Notes under the pieces: model-generated
What the model saw: the letters and a program-made list of their open reading frames with translations, nothing else
Database searches by the model: none
Told to the model about the DNA's origin: nothing
Part shown: in pieces, positions 35,798 through 43,348 of the stretch
How the letters are laid out: every line of letters begins with the position of its first letter
Numbering within the stretch: position 1 is the stretch's first letter
Source of the DNA: Microbacterium testaceum StLB037
Lineage (GTDB): Bacteria > Actinomycetota > Actinomycetes > Actinomycetales > Microbacteriaceae
Reading direction: 5' to 3'
NCBI RefSeq assembly: GCF_000202635.1
Contig: NC_015125.1
Span: 1,612,001-1,676,000 of the forward strand
DNA: 64,000 nt
Position numbers and translations under genes: made by a program

Positions 35798-35867
35798 AGC
35801 GCCTTCCACCCAGCGCCTTCGACGCAGCGCCTTCCCCCCAGCGCCTTCCCCCCAGCGCCTTCGACCC
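35798..35867. repeat. 14-bp tandem repeat (five copies)
   Basis: Five contiguous units of AGCGCCTTCCCCCC with variants CGAC and CACC, between the divergent monooxygenase and phosphotransferase genes. It ends 15 bp before the TAGGCT -10 box of the latter, so copy number could change promoter geometry. Confidence 0.9.
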
Positions 35868-35881
35868 CGCGCCGCCCGGCC

Positions 35882-35887
35882 TAGGCT
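35882..35887 (+). promoter_or_regulatory. -10 box of leaderless promoter (phosphotransferase)
   Basis: TAGGCT exactly six bases before the ATG at 35894; no Shine-Dalgarno. Confidence 0.6.
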
Positions 35888-35893
35888 CGAAGC

Positions 35894-36799
35894 ATGGTCG
35901 AGACGCGGTACGTCACCCCCGACCGCCCCCGCGCCGAGGCTCTTGTCGCTGCGGCTCTCCGGGCCGCCGGGCAGCCCGTGGTGCCGGGCGAGTGGCAATG
36001 GGTCGAGCACGGCTCGGCCAACCTCGTCGTCCTCGCCGGCACAGCCGCCGTGCGGGTCGGCCGTACCGCGTCGGCGGCCGCGGAATCCCGCCGCGCCCAG
36101 GCCCTCATCGACGCCCTCCCCGACCTGCCCTTCGCGGTCCCGCGTGCGCTCGCCGATCCGCTGTCCGACGGAGACATGGTTGCGATCGTGCAGCGTCGGC
36201 TCGAGGGCATCCCCCATCCGAGTGGACACGGAGAGGCCACCGCACTCGAGCGCCTCCTCGACGCGCTCGCCGCCGTGCCGATCGACCCGCACGATCCGAA
36301 CCTCGCGATCCCGCACGCGTTCATGGGCGGTGGGGAGTGGCATCCGGTGATCGTCGAGCACGCGGTCCCGCTGCTCTCACCGGAGGTCCGGGATGCCGCG
36401 CGTCAGGCCGCCGATGCCCTCGCGGGCCTCGACCCGGCGCCGTACGCTCTCGTCCACGGCGATCTCGCCGGCTCGAACGTGCTGTGGAGGGGAGGCACCG
36501 TGGCGGGGGTGATCGACTGGGATCTCGCGAGCGCGGGTGATCCGGCGGTCGACGTCGCCGCCCTGGCCGTGTGGCACGGGTGGGAGGTGATCGAGCGCGT
36601 TCGTCCGCCGGAGGTCGTCCGGCGGGCGCGGGTCGTGGCGGCAACGCATCCCCTCCAGGTGATCGCGTTCTCGATCGTGAACGAGCGCCCGGAGGCCGAG
36701 GTCCTCCGGGCCGCCGCATGGGCGACCGCGCGCCTACATTCCCCGGACGGCATGCGACGGAGAACGGCCCACGAAACGGGACGGGAGACGGTGCGATGA
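35894..36799 (+). CDS. aminoglycoside phosphotransferase-like kinase (APH family)
   Basis: A 301-residue phosphotransferase. The catalytic loop LVHGDLAGSNVLW (Asp and Asn positions of the protein-kinase-like fold) and the metal-binding GVIDWDLASAGDPAVDV are intact. The N-lobe has a short glycine-poor loop. The family phosphorylates small hydroxyl compounds, from antibiotics to sugars; nothing here fixes the substrate. Its last codons overlap the ATG of the next luciferase-like gene (ATGA). Likely leaderless start, directly downstream of a 14-bp tandem repeat. Confidence 0.87.
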   Translation: MVETRYVTPDRPRAEALVAAALRAAGQPVVPGEWQWVEHGSANLVVLAGTAAVRVGRTASAAAESRRAQALIDALPDLPFAVPRALADPLSDGDMVAIVQRRLEGIPHPSGHGEATALERLLDALAAVPIDPHDPNLAIPHAFMGGGEWHPVIVEHAVPLLSPEVRDAARQAADALAGLDPAPYALVHGDLAGSNVLWRGGTVAGVIDWDLASAGDPAVDVAALAVWHGWEVIERVRPPEVVRRARVVAATHPLQVIAFSIVNERPEAEVLRAAAWATARLHSPDGMRRRTAHETGRETVR

Positions 36800-37908
36800 G
36801 CGGCGCACGGCTTGGATTCTTCACGCGACTTCTGGATGCCGGCACCGACGGCGAGCGATACCGTCGGGCGCTCGCGCAGGTCCGGGCCGCCGAGCAGCAC
36901 GGCTTCGCCTCGCTCTGGGTGGCGCAGCACCACTTCGACCGCGACGAGGGCGGACTGCCCTCGCCGTTTCCCTTCCTCGCCGCGGCCGCCGTCCAGACAG
37001 AGCACATCGCGCTGGGTACGGGGATCGTGACCCTCCCGATCGATGATCCGGTACGCGTGGCCGAGGACGCCGCCGTCGTCAACGCCCTGAGCAACGGGCG
37101 CGTGCAGCTGGGCATCGGCACGGGCGGGACACCGTCATCGTTCGCCGCGTTCCAGCGCTCGTCCGAGGACCGGCGGGAGATCCAGGCCGCGCATATCGAG
37201 GTGCTGCGCGAGGCGTTCGGCGGGCGCGGCATCCGGGGCACGTCCTCGGTGCTCAATCCCCCGGCACCCGACCTTGCGGTACGCCTGTGGCAAGCGACGT
37301 TCTCGGTCGAGGGCGGCCGTCGGGCCGGGCTCGACGGCGACGGTCTGCTCCTCTCGCGGACCCAGCCGAAGAAGCCCGGCCAAGCGCTGCACGACGTGCA
37401 GCGGCCCATCGTCGACGCGTACCTCGAGGCGCTGCCACCGGGTGTCGAGCCGCGGATCCTCGCCTCGCGCAGCGCCGTCGTGGTGGATGCCGCCGACCTC
37501 GACGCCGCGTGGCAGACGGCGGACGCCGGCCTCCGGCGTCTCGCGCGGACGTTCCTCCGGCAGGACGGCGCCAGCGACCTGCGCGACGTCGCCCGCCTGA
37601 CCGACACGCACCTGGGCACGGTGGACGAGGTCGTCGCCTCTCTCGAGGCCGATCTCACTCTCGGCCGTGCGACCGATGTCGCATTCCAGGTGCACTCCGT
37701 CGACCCCGCCCACGAGATCACCCTGCGCTCGCTCGAGCTGCTGGCGACGCAGGTGGCTCCTCGCCTCGGTCTCCGCACCGGCGCCGAAGCCGCCGCCGAG
37801 CTGCGGAACCTGACTGCCCACCACAGGAGTCCCCGCCGAACCGGTGTGATGGACCGCCGCCGCTCCCCGGTCGCGACGGCTTCGTCTGGACACGCGCGGA
37901 AAGGGTGA
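36796..37908 (+). CDS. LLM class flavin-dependent oxidoreductase (bacterial luciferase-like)
   Basis: A 370-residue luciferase-like TIM-barrel protein. Key segments: LGFFTRLLDAG at the start, AEQHGFASLWVAQHHFDRDEGG (flavin-pocket histidines) and IALGTGIVTLPIDDPVRVAEDAAVV. It starts at ATG 36796, overlapping the phosphotransferase stop by four bases, so I discard the longer upstream frame. It precedes an SDR gene with a 27-bp gap. The oxidised substrate is unknown. Confidence 0.88.
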   Translation: MSGARLGFFTRLLDAGTDGERYRRALAQVRAAEQHGFASLWVAQHHFDRDEGGLPSPFPFLAAAAVQTEHIALGTGIVTLPIDDPVRVAEDAAVVNALSNGRVQLGIGTGGTPSSFAAFQRSSEDRREIQAAHIEVLREAFGGRGIRGTSSVLNPPAPDLAVRLWQATFSVEGGRRAGLDGDGLLLSRTQPKKPGQALHDVQRPIVDAYLEALPPGVEPRILASRSAVVVDAADLDAAWQTADAGLRRLARTFLRQDGASDLRDVARLTDTHLGTVDEVVASLEADLTLGRATDVAFQVHSVDPAHEITLRSLELLATQVAPRLGLRTGAEAAAELRNLTAHHRSPRRTGVMDRRRSPVATASSGHARKG

Positions 37909-37935
37909 CGAGACTCGATGCACGAAGGAGTGGGC

Positions 37936-38685
37936 ATGAGCATCGACTTGACCGGACATCGGGCGCTCGTCACCGGGGGAGCCAGCGGCATCGGCGAAGC
38001 CATCGCGAGGAGATTCGCGGATGCCGGCGCCCAGGTGACCGTGGCCGACGTCAACGGCGAGGTTGCCGCGCGCGTGGCGGGGGAGATCGCCGGCCGCGCG
38101 TGGGCGGTCGACCTCTCCGACACGGCCGCGTTGCGGGACCTGACCCTCGATGTCGACATCCTCGTCAACAACGCCGGCATCCAGCACGTCAGTCCGATCG
38201 AGCAGTTCGATCCGGAGCGGTTCTCGTTCATGCTCCGGCTGATGCTCGAGGCGCCCTTCCTGCTCATCCGCGCGGCGCTCCCGGGGATGTACGAGCGCGG
38301 CTTCGGCCGGATCCTCAACGTCTCGAGTGTTCATGGCATACGCGCATCGGCATATAAGTCGGCGTACGTCACCGCGAAGCATGGGCTCGAGGGCCTGTCG
38401 AAGACGACCGCCCTCGAGGGCGGGCCGCACGGCGTCACCAGCGTGTGCATCGACCCGGGGTACGTGCGCTCGCCACTGGTCGAGAAACAGCTCGCTGACC
38501 AGGCCAAAGCTCACGGCATCCCGGAGTCCGAGGTGCTCGAGAAGGTCCTCCTCCAGGATGCCGCGATCAAGCGACTCGTCGAGCCCGATGAGGTGGCATC
38601 CCTCGCTCTCTGGCTCGCGGGTCCCGACGCCGGGATGGTCACCGGCGCGAGCTACACGATGGACGGCGGCTGGTCCGCGCACTGA
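37936..38685 (+). CDS. SDR oxidoreductase, 3-hydroxybutyrate dehydrogenase-like
   Basis: A 249-residue short-chain dehydrogenase. NAD-binding TGGASGIGEA, the NNAG motif, the catalytic Ser-Tyr-Lys set in SSVHGIRAS ... YKSAYVTAKHG, and the PGYVRSPLVEKQ substrate-loop region match D-3-hydroxybutyrate dehydrogenases. ATG 37936 was chosen because GAAGGAG lies at the right distance; an in-frame ATG at 37918 lacks a ribosome site. It follows the luciferase-like gene closely and may be co-transcribed. Could act on another 3-hydroxy acid. Confidence 0.89.
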   Translation: MSIDLTGHRALVTGGASGIGEAIARRFADAGAQVTVADVNGEVAARVAGEIAGRAWAVDLSDTAALRDLTLDVDILVNNAGIQHVSPIEQFDPERFSFMLRLMLEAPFLLIRAALPGMYERGFGRILNVSSVHGIRASAYKSAYVTAKHGLEGLSKTTALEGGPHGVTSVCIDPGYVRSPLVEKQLADQAKAHGIPESEVLEKVLLQDAAIKRLVEPDEVASLALWLAGPDAGMVTGASYTMDGGWSAH

Positions 38686-38703
38686 CGTCCCCACACGGAC
38701 CTC

Positions 38704-38728
38704 GCGGCGAGTGTCCAAGACACGCCGC
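38704..38728. terminator. hairpin between convergent genes
   Basis: GCGGC-GA-GTGTC-CAA-GACAC-GCCGC: a 10-bp stem with a two-base bulge and a three-base loop. It shares the GAGTGTCCAAGACAC core with the terminator at 34591-34637. Confidence 0.6.
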
Positions 38729-38773
38729 AACTCCCCCGCGCCCTATCGATCGGCGGAGCTCACGGAGCGCGCG

Positions 38774-39862
38774 TCAGCGGAAGAACACGTCCGAGACGAT
38801 GCTCACGATCCAGTACCCGACGACGATCACGCCGATCACGACCGTCACCCAGGACACGCCCTGCTTGAGGCGCCGGCCGGTCGGAGCCACGCCCACCGGG
38901 GGTGGAATCAGCATCGGCATGGCCGACGCGACGCCCGACGACGAGAGCCGCTCGTCGCGCCAGCGCGCCCACTGCGCCACCTTCTCCTCGATCGCCGCCA
39001 CCGTGGTGAACAGCCATTCCCACGTCCGCGGGTCGAGGGTCGAGAGGTCGCGCCGCGCGTAGAGGAACAGCCAGTCGTCGACGATCTCGACGTCGAGGGC
39101 GGCCGCGTTGTCGACGAACCGCGCCATGACGTCGGGCGTGAACAGGTACAGCGCATCGCGCTCGTACCCCTCGGGGCAGTACAGCGCGAAGTGCTTGTCG
39201 AAGTCGCCCTCGAGCCCGAGACGCTGTCCACGCGTGAACGTGATCGGCAGGTTCGACGCCCCGAACAGACCGTTGTTGCCCACGGCATCCAGAACGATGT
39301 GGGGGAGCGGGGTGTCGAGCCGGAGCGCGACGTACGCCCACTTGTGCGTCGTCTCGCTCTTCCCCGATCCCGTCTTGTACGTGTAGTTCGCGACCTCGAT
39401 GAAGCGCGGACGGTAGCCGCTCACGACGTCACTCGCCTCGCGCGAGTGGCCCTGCGTGAAGATCATGCCGGGGAGGGGCGGGTCGTCGACGTCCCCGCGC
39501 CACTCGAGTCCGTTCGCGCGGGCGAAGCGGTCGAGCCGGAAGCGTCGCTCGGCCCTCCCGCGGAACGCGCGCACGATCGCCACCACGACCAGCGCGATGA
39601 CCGCGACCAGGAACAGCACGAAGAAGATCGACACAGGGTTGACCGTGTTCCGGCCGGAGGTGAGCGTGTAGATCAGCGCGAGCAGCGAGGGGAACGCGAA
39701 GAGCACGATGGCGCTCGCGATGAGGGTCAGCACGAGACCCGACACCCACCTCGTCCGCAACGCCCCGCGCCGACGCAGATCAGCGGTGAAGGCGCGTACC
39801 TCGGCGCGGTCGACGGGCGCGGTCAGGGGCGTGGGGTCGAACGGGGGAGTTCCGGATGCCAC
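38774..39862 (-). CDS. two-part membrane protein, paralogue of the neighbouring gene
   Basis: A 362-residue protein of unknown function with two N-terminal helices (about 42-62 and 80-103), a soluble middle region and a C-terminal helix. The soluble part shares with the next gene the conserved block PLPHIVLDA, LEGDFDKHFALYCPEGYERD, ALYLFTPDVMARFVDNAAA and WLFLY. This resembles DUF3137-type proteins, but I am not sure. Start GTG 39862 preferred over GTG 39868 because GAGGAAGG is then seven bases away. Transcribed in parallel with its paralogue 73 bp upstream. Confidence 0.8.
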   Translation of the reverse strand: MASGTPPFDPTPLTAPVDRAEVRAFTADLRRRGALRTRWVSGLVLTLIASAIVLFAFPSLLALIYTLTSGRNTVNPVSIFFVLFLVAVIALVVVAIVRAFRGRAERRFRLDRFARANGLEWRGDVDDPPLPGMIFTQGHSREASDVVSGYRPRFIEVANYTYKTGSGKSETTHKWAYVALRLDTPLPHIVLDAVGNNGLFGASNLPITFTRGQRLGLEGDFDKHFALYCPEGYERDALYLFTPDVMARFVDNAAALDVEIVDDWLFLYARRDLSTLDPRTWEWLFTTVAAIEEKVAQWARWRDERLSSSGVASAMPMLIPPPVGVAPTGRRLKQGVSWVTVVIGVIVVGYWIVSIVSDVFFR

Positions 39863-39935
39863 GGGCACACCTTCCTCAGAGGGTCTCGTCGTGCGCGGCC
39901 CAGGTTACCGAGCCGTGGTCAGGGCAGCAGCGTGG

Positions 39936-41135
39936 TCAGCGCAGCAAGAGCACGGGGAGCAGCGCCATCCCGCCGACCAGGGCGAGACCCAGTGCCAGGA
40001 CGCCGCCGAGGATCCCGAGCACCAGCCACGGAACGCCGCGGCGCAGGCGGCGACCCGGGGGAGCGACGCCGGGCGGCGCCGACAGCGGCACCGGCGCGAC
40101 AGGAGCGGGAGCGGATGCCACAGCCCCCGGCATCCCTCCCCCCGGTGCCGCCAGGCTCGGGGCGCCCGCGGCCGCGCCCGCAACACCTGGCCCCCACGGC
40201 ACCCCCGGATCCGCGGCCGGCAGCAACCGGTCGTCGCGCCAGCGTTCCCACTGCGCGAGCTTGTCGAGCAGGGCGGAGAGGAGAGAGAACGTCCAGGCCC
40301 AGCGTCCGGGGTCGAGCGTCGACATGTCGCCCGACGAGTAGAGGAACAGCCAGTCGTCGATGATCTCGACGTCGAACACCGCCGCGTTGTCGATGAAGCG
40401 CGCCATGACGTCGGGGGTGAAGAGGTACAGCGCATCGCGTTCGTACCCCTGCGGGCAGTACAGCCGGAAGTACCGGTCGAAGTCCCCCTCGAGACTCAGG
40501 TGCTGGTCGCGGTCGAACGTCCCGAGCGAGATGTTGTTGCCCGAGGCATCCAGGACGATGTGGGGGAGCGGCACGTTGAGCTTGATGGCGATGTATCCCC
40601 ATCGCACCGTGGTTTGGTTCTTCCCGTTGCTCACCGTGTAGTGGTAGTTGCCGACCTCGACGAAGCGCGGCTCCCGCCCGCGGAGGACGTCGACGGCGGT
40701 CCGTCCGCTGCCGCGCTGGAAGATCGACCCGGGCAGCGGCGGCTGGCTGATCGAGGGAACGTACTCCATGCTCACGGCCTGCGCGAAGCGCGCGAGTCGC
40801 CAGCGTCGCTCTTGGGCGATGCGGTCGCCGCGCAGGCCGAAGAAGAAGGCTCCGACGATGACTCCGACGCACAGCAGGACGGGGAACGCGAACAGGATGC
40901 CGATGACGAGGGCACCCTCTTTGAGCACCGGGGCGAACGCGATCAGCAGGACGAGCCCCACCAGGGAGAAGCTGCCGATCAGGATGAGCATGACGACGTA
41001 GACGATGATGGCGGCGATCTTGCCGCCGTCGGAGACGCAGCCCTCTTGGCGCAGGCGCTTCGTGAACGCCCTCGCAGCCGTCGCATCGAGCGGATCCATC
41101 AGCGCACGTGCGTCGAACGGTCGAATTCCCGGCAT
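39936..41135 (-). CDS. membrane protein, paralogue with Pro/Ala-rich linker
   Basis: A 399-residue paralogue of the gene at 38774. The N-terminus (MPGIRPFDARAL) leads to two transmembrane helices, then the shared soluble block PLPHIVLDAS, LEGDFDRYFRLYCPQGYERD, ALYLFTPDVMARFIDNAAV and WLFLYSS. A Pro/Ala/Gly-rich linker of about 70 residues and a C-terminal helix pair follow. ATG 41135 is preceded by a G-run serving as ribosome site; the frame upstream overlaps the rpsF promoter and is not used. Both copies probably sit in the membrane with the conserved domain in the cytoplasm. Confidence 0.8.
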   Translation of the reverse strand: MPGIRPFDARALMDPLDATAARAFTKRLRQEGCVSDGGKIAAIIVYVVMLILIGSFSLVGLVLLIAFAPVLKEGALVIGILFAFPVLLCVGVIVGAFFFGLRGDRIAQERRWRLARFAQAVSMEYVPSISQPPLPGSIFQRGSGRTAVDVLRGREPRFVEVGNYHYTVSNGKNQTTVRWGYIAIKLNVPLPHIVLDASGNNISLGTFDRDQHLSLEGDFDRYFRLYCPQGYERDALYLFTPDVMARFIDNAAVFDVEIIDDWLFLYSSGDMSTLDPGRWAWTFSLLSALLDKLAQWERWRDDRLLPAADPGVPWGPGVAGAAAGAPSLAAPGGGMPGAVASAPAPVAPVPLSAPPGVAPPGRRLRRGVPWLVLGILGGVLALGLALVGGMALLPVLLLR

Positions 41136-41205
41136 CCGTCCCCCCACGGTCGTGATCGAGGACCACGTTACCGAGGAGGATTCCGCCGAGCGAGGCGGCA
41201 TCCGT

Positions 41206-41211
41206 TAGACT
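41206..41211 (+). promoter_or_regulatory. putative -10 box of the rpsF operon
   Basis: TAGACT about 115 bp before rpsF. The same hexamer occurs at 15588 and near 1335 upstream of other genes with untranslated leaders. No good -35 is evident. Confidence 0.45.
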
Positions 41212-41217
41212 ATGAAG

Positions 41218-41258
41218 GTTGTCTGGCGACGCCCATGCGCGTATAAGCCCGAGACAAC
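41218..41258 (+). promoter_or_regulatory. possible structured leader of rpsF
   Basis: GTTGTCT (41218-41224) pairs with AGACAAC (41252-41258) across a 27-base loop region. A second hairpin CTGCCGGG-AAAT-GCCCG-T-CAG lies downstream before the Shine-Dalgarno. S6:S18-binding leaders are known upstream of rpsF in other bacteria; whether this is one needs covariation evidence. Confidence 0.4.
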
Positions 41259-41324
41259 GTGCACCACACCCTCCTGCTGCCGGGAAATGCCCGTCAGCCG
41301 TTCTAGTCCGAAGGAGGTGGGTTA

Positions 41325-41717
41325 GTGACGCACCAGTACGAACTCATGGTCATCTTCGATCCCGAGGTCGACGAGCGCCAGGTCGCTCCGAAGCTCGACG
41401 GATTCCTCAAGGTCATCACGGCCGATGGAGGAACCATCGACAAGGTCGACATCTGGGGCCGCCGTCGTCTCGCCTACGAGATCCGCAAGAAGAACGAGGG
41501 CATCTACGCCGTCGTCAACTTCGTCGCGACCAGCGAGGCCACGAACGAGCTCGACCGTCAGCTGAAGCTGAACGAGCAGATCATGCGCACCAAGGTCCTC
41601 CGTGCCGAAGAAGCGATCGCCCAGGTCGCCGCCGAAGCCAAGCGTTCCGAGGAGAAGGCCGCTCGCAAGGCTGCCGCTCCCCGCAAGGTCGAGTCCGCCG
41701 AGAAGGCTGCGAAGTAA
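41325..41717 (+). CDS. rpsF: 30S ribosomal protein S6
   Basis: Ribosomal protein S6 of 130 residues; binds S18 on the platform of the small subunit. The family core [16 protein letters not shown] ... [23 protein letters not shown] is intact. The C-terminal 30 residues are an Ala/Lys/Glu-rich extension, longer than in E. coli and usual in actinobacteria. GTG start at 41325 follows the strong Shine-Dalgarno AAGGAGGTGG. First gene of rpsF-ssb-rpsR-rplI, five bases before ssb. Confidence 0.98.
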   Translation: MTHQYELMVIFDPEVDERQVAPKLDGFLKVITADGGTIDKVDIWGRRRLAYEIRKKNEGIYAVVNFVATSEATNELDRQLKLNEQIMRTKVLRAEEAIAQVAAEAKRSEEKAARKAAAPRKVESAEKAAK

Positions 41718-41722
41718 CGACG

Positions 41723-42241
41723 ATGGCCGGCGAAACCGTCATCACCGTTGTGGGCAACCTCACGGCCGACCCCGAGCTGCGTTACACGCAGAACGGTCTT
41801 CCGGTCGCGAACTTCACCATCGCGTCGACTCCCCGCACGTTCGACCGTCAGGCGAACGAGTGGAAAGACGGCGAGGCGCTGTTCCTGCGTGCCTCGGTGT
41901 GGCGCGAATTCGCCGAGCACGTCGCCGGTTCGCTGACGAAGGGCAGCCGAGTCATCGCGACCGGTCGCCTGAAGCAGCGTTCGTACCAGGACCGCGAGGG
42001 CAACAACCGCACCTCCATCGAACTCGAAGTCGATGAGATCGGCCCCTCGCTCCGCTACGCGACCGCCCAGGTCACCCGTGCCGCTTCCGGCGGCGGCGGT
42101 GGCGGCGGCGGTCAGCGCCCGCAGGTGCAGCAGTCCAACGACGAGCCGTGGTCGACGCCCGGTTCGAACAATGGCGGCGGCAACAGCGGCGCTGACGCGT
42201 GGAGCACTCCTGGTTCCTACGGAGACGACACCCCGTTCTGA
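41723..42241 (+). CDS. ssb: single-stranded DNA-binding protein
   Basis: Essential ssDNA-binding protein of 172 residues. The OB fold covers 1-110 ([44 protein letters not shown]). A glycine-rich linker with one run of eight glycines follows, and the acidic tip DDTPF, which differs from the common DDIPF by Thr for Ile in the protein-interaction tail. ATG 41723 starts five bases after the rpsF stop; upstream in-frame extension is shadow. Part of the conserved replication/translation operon. Confidence 0.97.
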   Translation: MAGETVITVVGNLTADPELRYTQNGLPVANFTIASTPRTFDRQANEWKDGEALFLRASVWREFAEHVAGSLTKGSRVIATGRLKQRSYQDREGNNRTSIELEVDEIGPSLRYATAQVTRAASGGGGGGGGQRPQVQQSNDEPWSTPGSNNGGGNSGADAWSTPGSYGDDTPF

Positions 42242-42281
42242 TCTTCGCCGCGCTCTCTCGAGCGAGACGACCCCCTGAAAT

Positions 42282-42326
42282 TCCGGATGCCACACCTCGG
42301 TCCGCGTGACCGGCTCGGCATCCGAA
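42282..42326 (+). promoter_or_regulatory. inverted repeat upstream of rpsR
   Basis: CGGATGCC (42284-42291) and GGCATCCG (42317-42324) form an 8-bp stem with a 25-base loop, in the 104-bp gap between ssb and rpsR. It may be an attenuator adjusting ribosomal-protein levels or a remnant of the over-represented GGATGCC word. Confidence 0.45.
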
Positions 42327-42345
42327 CCACACGAAAGAAGGAAGC

Positions 42346-42600
42346 ATGGCTGGAAAGGCCACTGGCGACCGCCGCAAGCCGCGGAAGGGCGCGAAGAACG
42401 CAGCCCCCGCGAAGGCGATCCGCGTCGGCGTCATCGACTACAAGGACGTCGCAACCCTCCGCAAGTTCATCTCGGAGCGCGGGAAGATCCGCGCCCGTCG
42501 TATCACCGGTGTCTCCGTGCAGGAGCAGCGCCTGATCGCCCGCGCCATCAAGAACGCGCGCGAGATGGCTCTCCTGCCCTACGCCGGCGCCGGCCGCTAA
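42346..42600 (+). CDS. rpsR: 30S ribosomal protein S18
   Basis: Ribosomal protein S18, 84 residues, the partner of S6. It has the conserved [19 protein letters not shown] and [20 protein letters not shown] segments. No zinc-binding cysteines are present, so this is the C-minus (zinc-independent) form. AAAGAAGGAAGC precedes the ATG. Located between ssb and rplI. Confidence 0.98.
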   Translation: MAGKATGDRRKPRKGAKNAAPAKAIRVGVIDYKDVATLRKFISERGKIRARRITGVSVQEQRLIARAIKNAREMALLPYAGAGR

Positions 42601-42610
42601 GGAGCACCCG

Positions 42611-43063
42611 ATGGCAAAGCTGATTCTCACGAATGAGGTCACCGGGCTCGGTAGCGCCGGTGACGTTGTCGAGGTCAAGAACGGGTACGCCCGCAACTAC
42701 CTCATCCCGCAGGGCTTCGCCGTGGCTTGGAGCCGCGGTGGCGAGAAGCAGGTCGCGTCGATCCGCGCCGCTCGCGAGTCCCGCGCGATCCACGCGCACG
42801 AAGACGCCGTGGCCCTGAAGAACTCGCTCGAGTCGAACACCGTCAAGCTCGCCGTCAAGGCCGGCAACGAGGGTCGCCTCTTCGGTTCGGTCAAGCCCGC
42901 CGATGTCGCCGACGCCGTCCAGGCCGCCGGCCTGGGTGAGCTCGACAAGCGCAAGATCCAGATCACCTCTGCGATCAAGTCGGTCGGCCAGCACGAGGCG
43001 ACCGTTCGCCTCCGTGACGACGTCACCGCCGTGATCACCCTCCAGGTGGTCGCCGCGAAGTAA
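42611..43063 (+). CDS. rplI: 50S ribosomal protein L9
   Basis: Ribosomal protein L9, 150 residues: N-terminal RNA-binding domain with the signature [24 protein letters not shown] string (here [20 protein letters not shown]), a connecting helix and a C-terminal domain. Full standard length. It follows rpsR by ten bases. A textbook intrinsic terminator lies 17 bp downstream, closing the rpsF operon. Confidence 0.98.
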   Translation: MAKLILTNEVTGLGSAGDVVEVKNGYARNYLIPQGFAVAWSRGGEKQVASIRAARESRAIHAHEDAVALKNSLESNTVKLAVKAGNEGRLFGSVKPADVADAVQAAGLGELDKRKIQITSAIKSVGQHEATVRLRDDVTAVITLQVVAAK

Positions 43064-43080
43064 TTCGCGACGCTCGATTT

Positions 43081-43116
43081 GGCCCCGCTCCTGCTTCGGC
43101 AGGGCGGGGCCTTTTC
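43081..43116 (+). terminator. intrinsic terminator of the rpsF-ssb-rpsR-rplI operon
   Basis: Stem GGCCCCGC / GCGGGGCC with an inner CTGC-TTCG-GCAG tetraloop hairpin, followed by TTTT. The clearest U-tract terminator in the window. Confidence 0.93.
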
Positions 43117-43127
43117 GTTGCTGCCGG

Positions 43128-43300
43128 GGTGGCTTCGACGGGCTCAGCCACCGTGGCTTGAGGTCCCTGAGCTTGTCGAAGGGGCCGGGGGCGGCTTCGA
43201 CGGACTCAGCCGCCGTGGCTTCAGGTTCGAGGGGCCGGGGTGGCTTCGACGGGCTCAGCCACCGTGGCTCGAGGTCCCTGAGCGTGTCGAAGGGACCGGG
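43128..43300. repeat. intergenic repeat, GTCCCTGAGCTTGTCGAAGG family (three copies)
   Basis: Three consecutive mosaic units. Two are complete: GGTGGCTTCGACGGGCTCAG ... AGGTCCCTGAGCTTGTCGAA (about 43128-43190, 43240-43300); the middle one is shortened. CTTCGACGGGCTCAG and CTGAGC(T/G)TGTCGAAG are near-inverted, so each unit can form a hairpin. The same family occurs at 14094-14206. Confidence 0.85.
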
Positions 43301-43336
43301 CCAGACGCGCGACACACGCCCGTCACACCGCGACCC

Positions 43337-43342
43337 TAGGCT
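43337..43342 (+). promoter_or_regulatory. -10 box of leaderless promoter (amidohydrolase)
   Basis: TAGGCT exactly six bases before the GTG at 43349; no ribosome site. Confidence 0.6.
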
Positions 43343-43348
43343 GACGCC

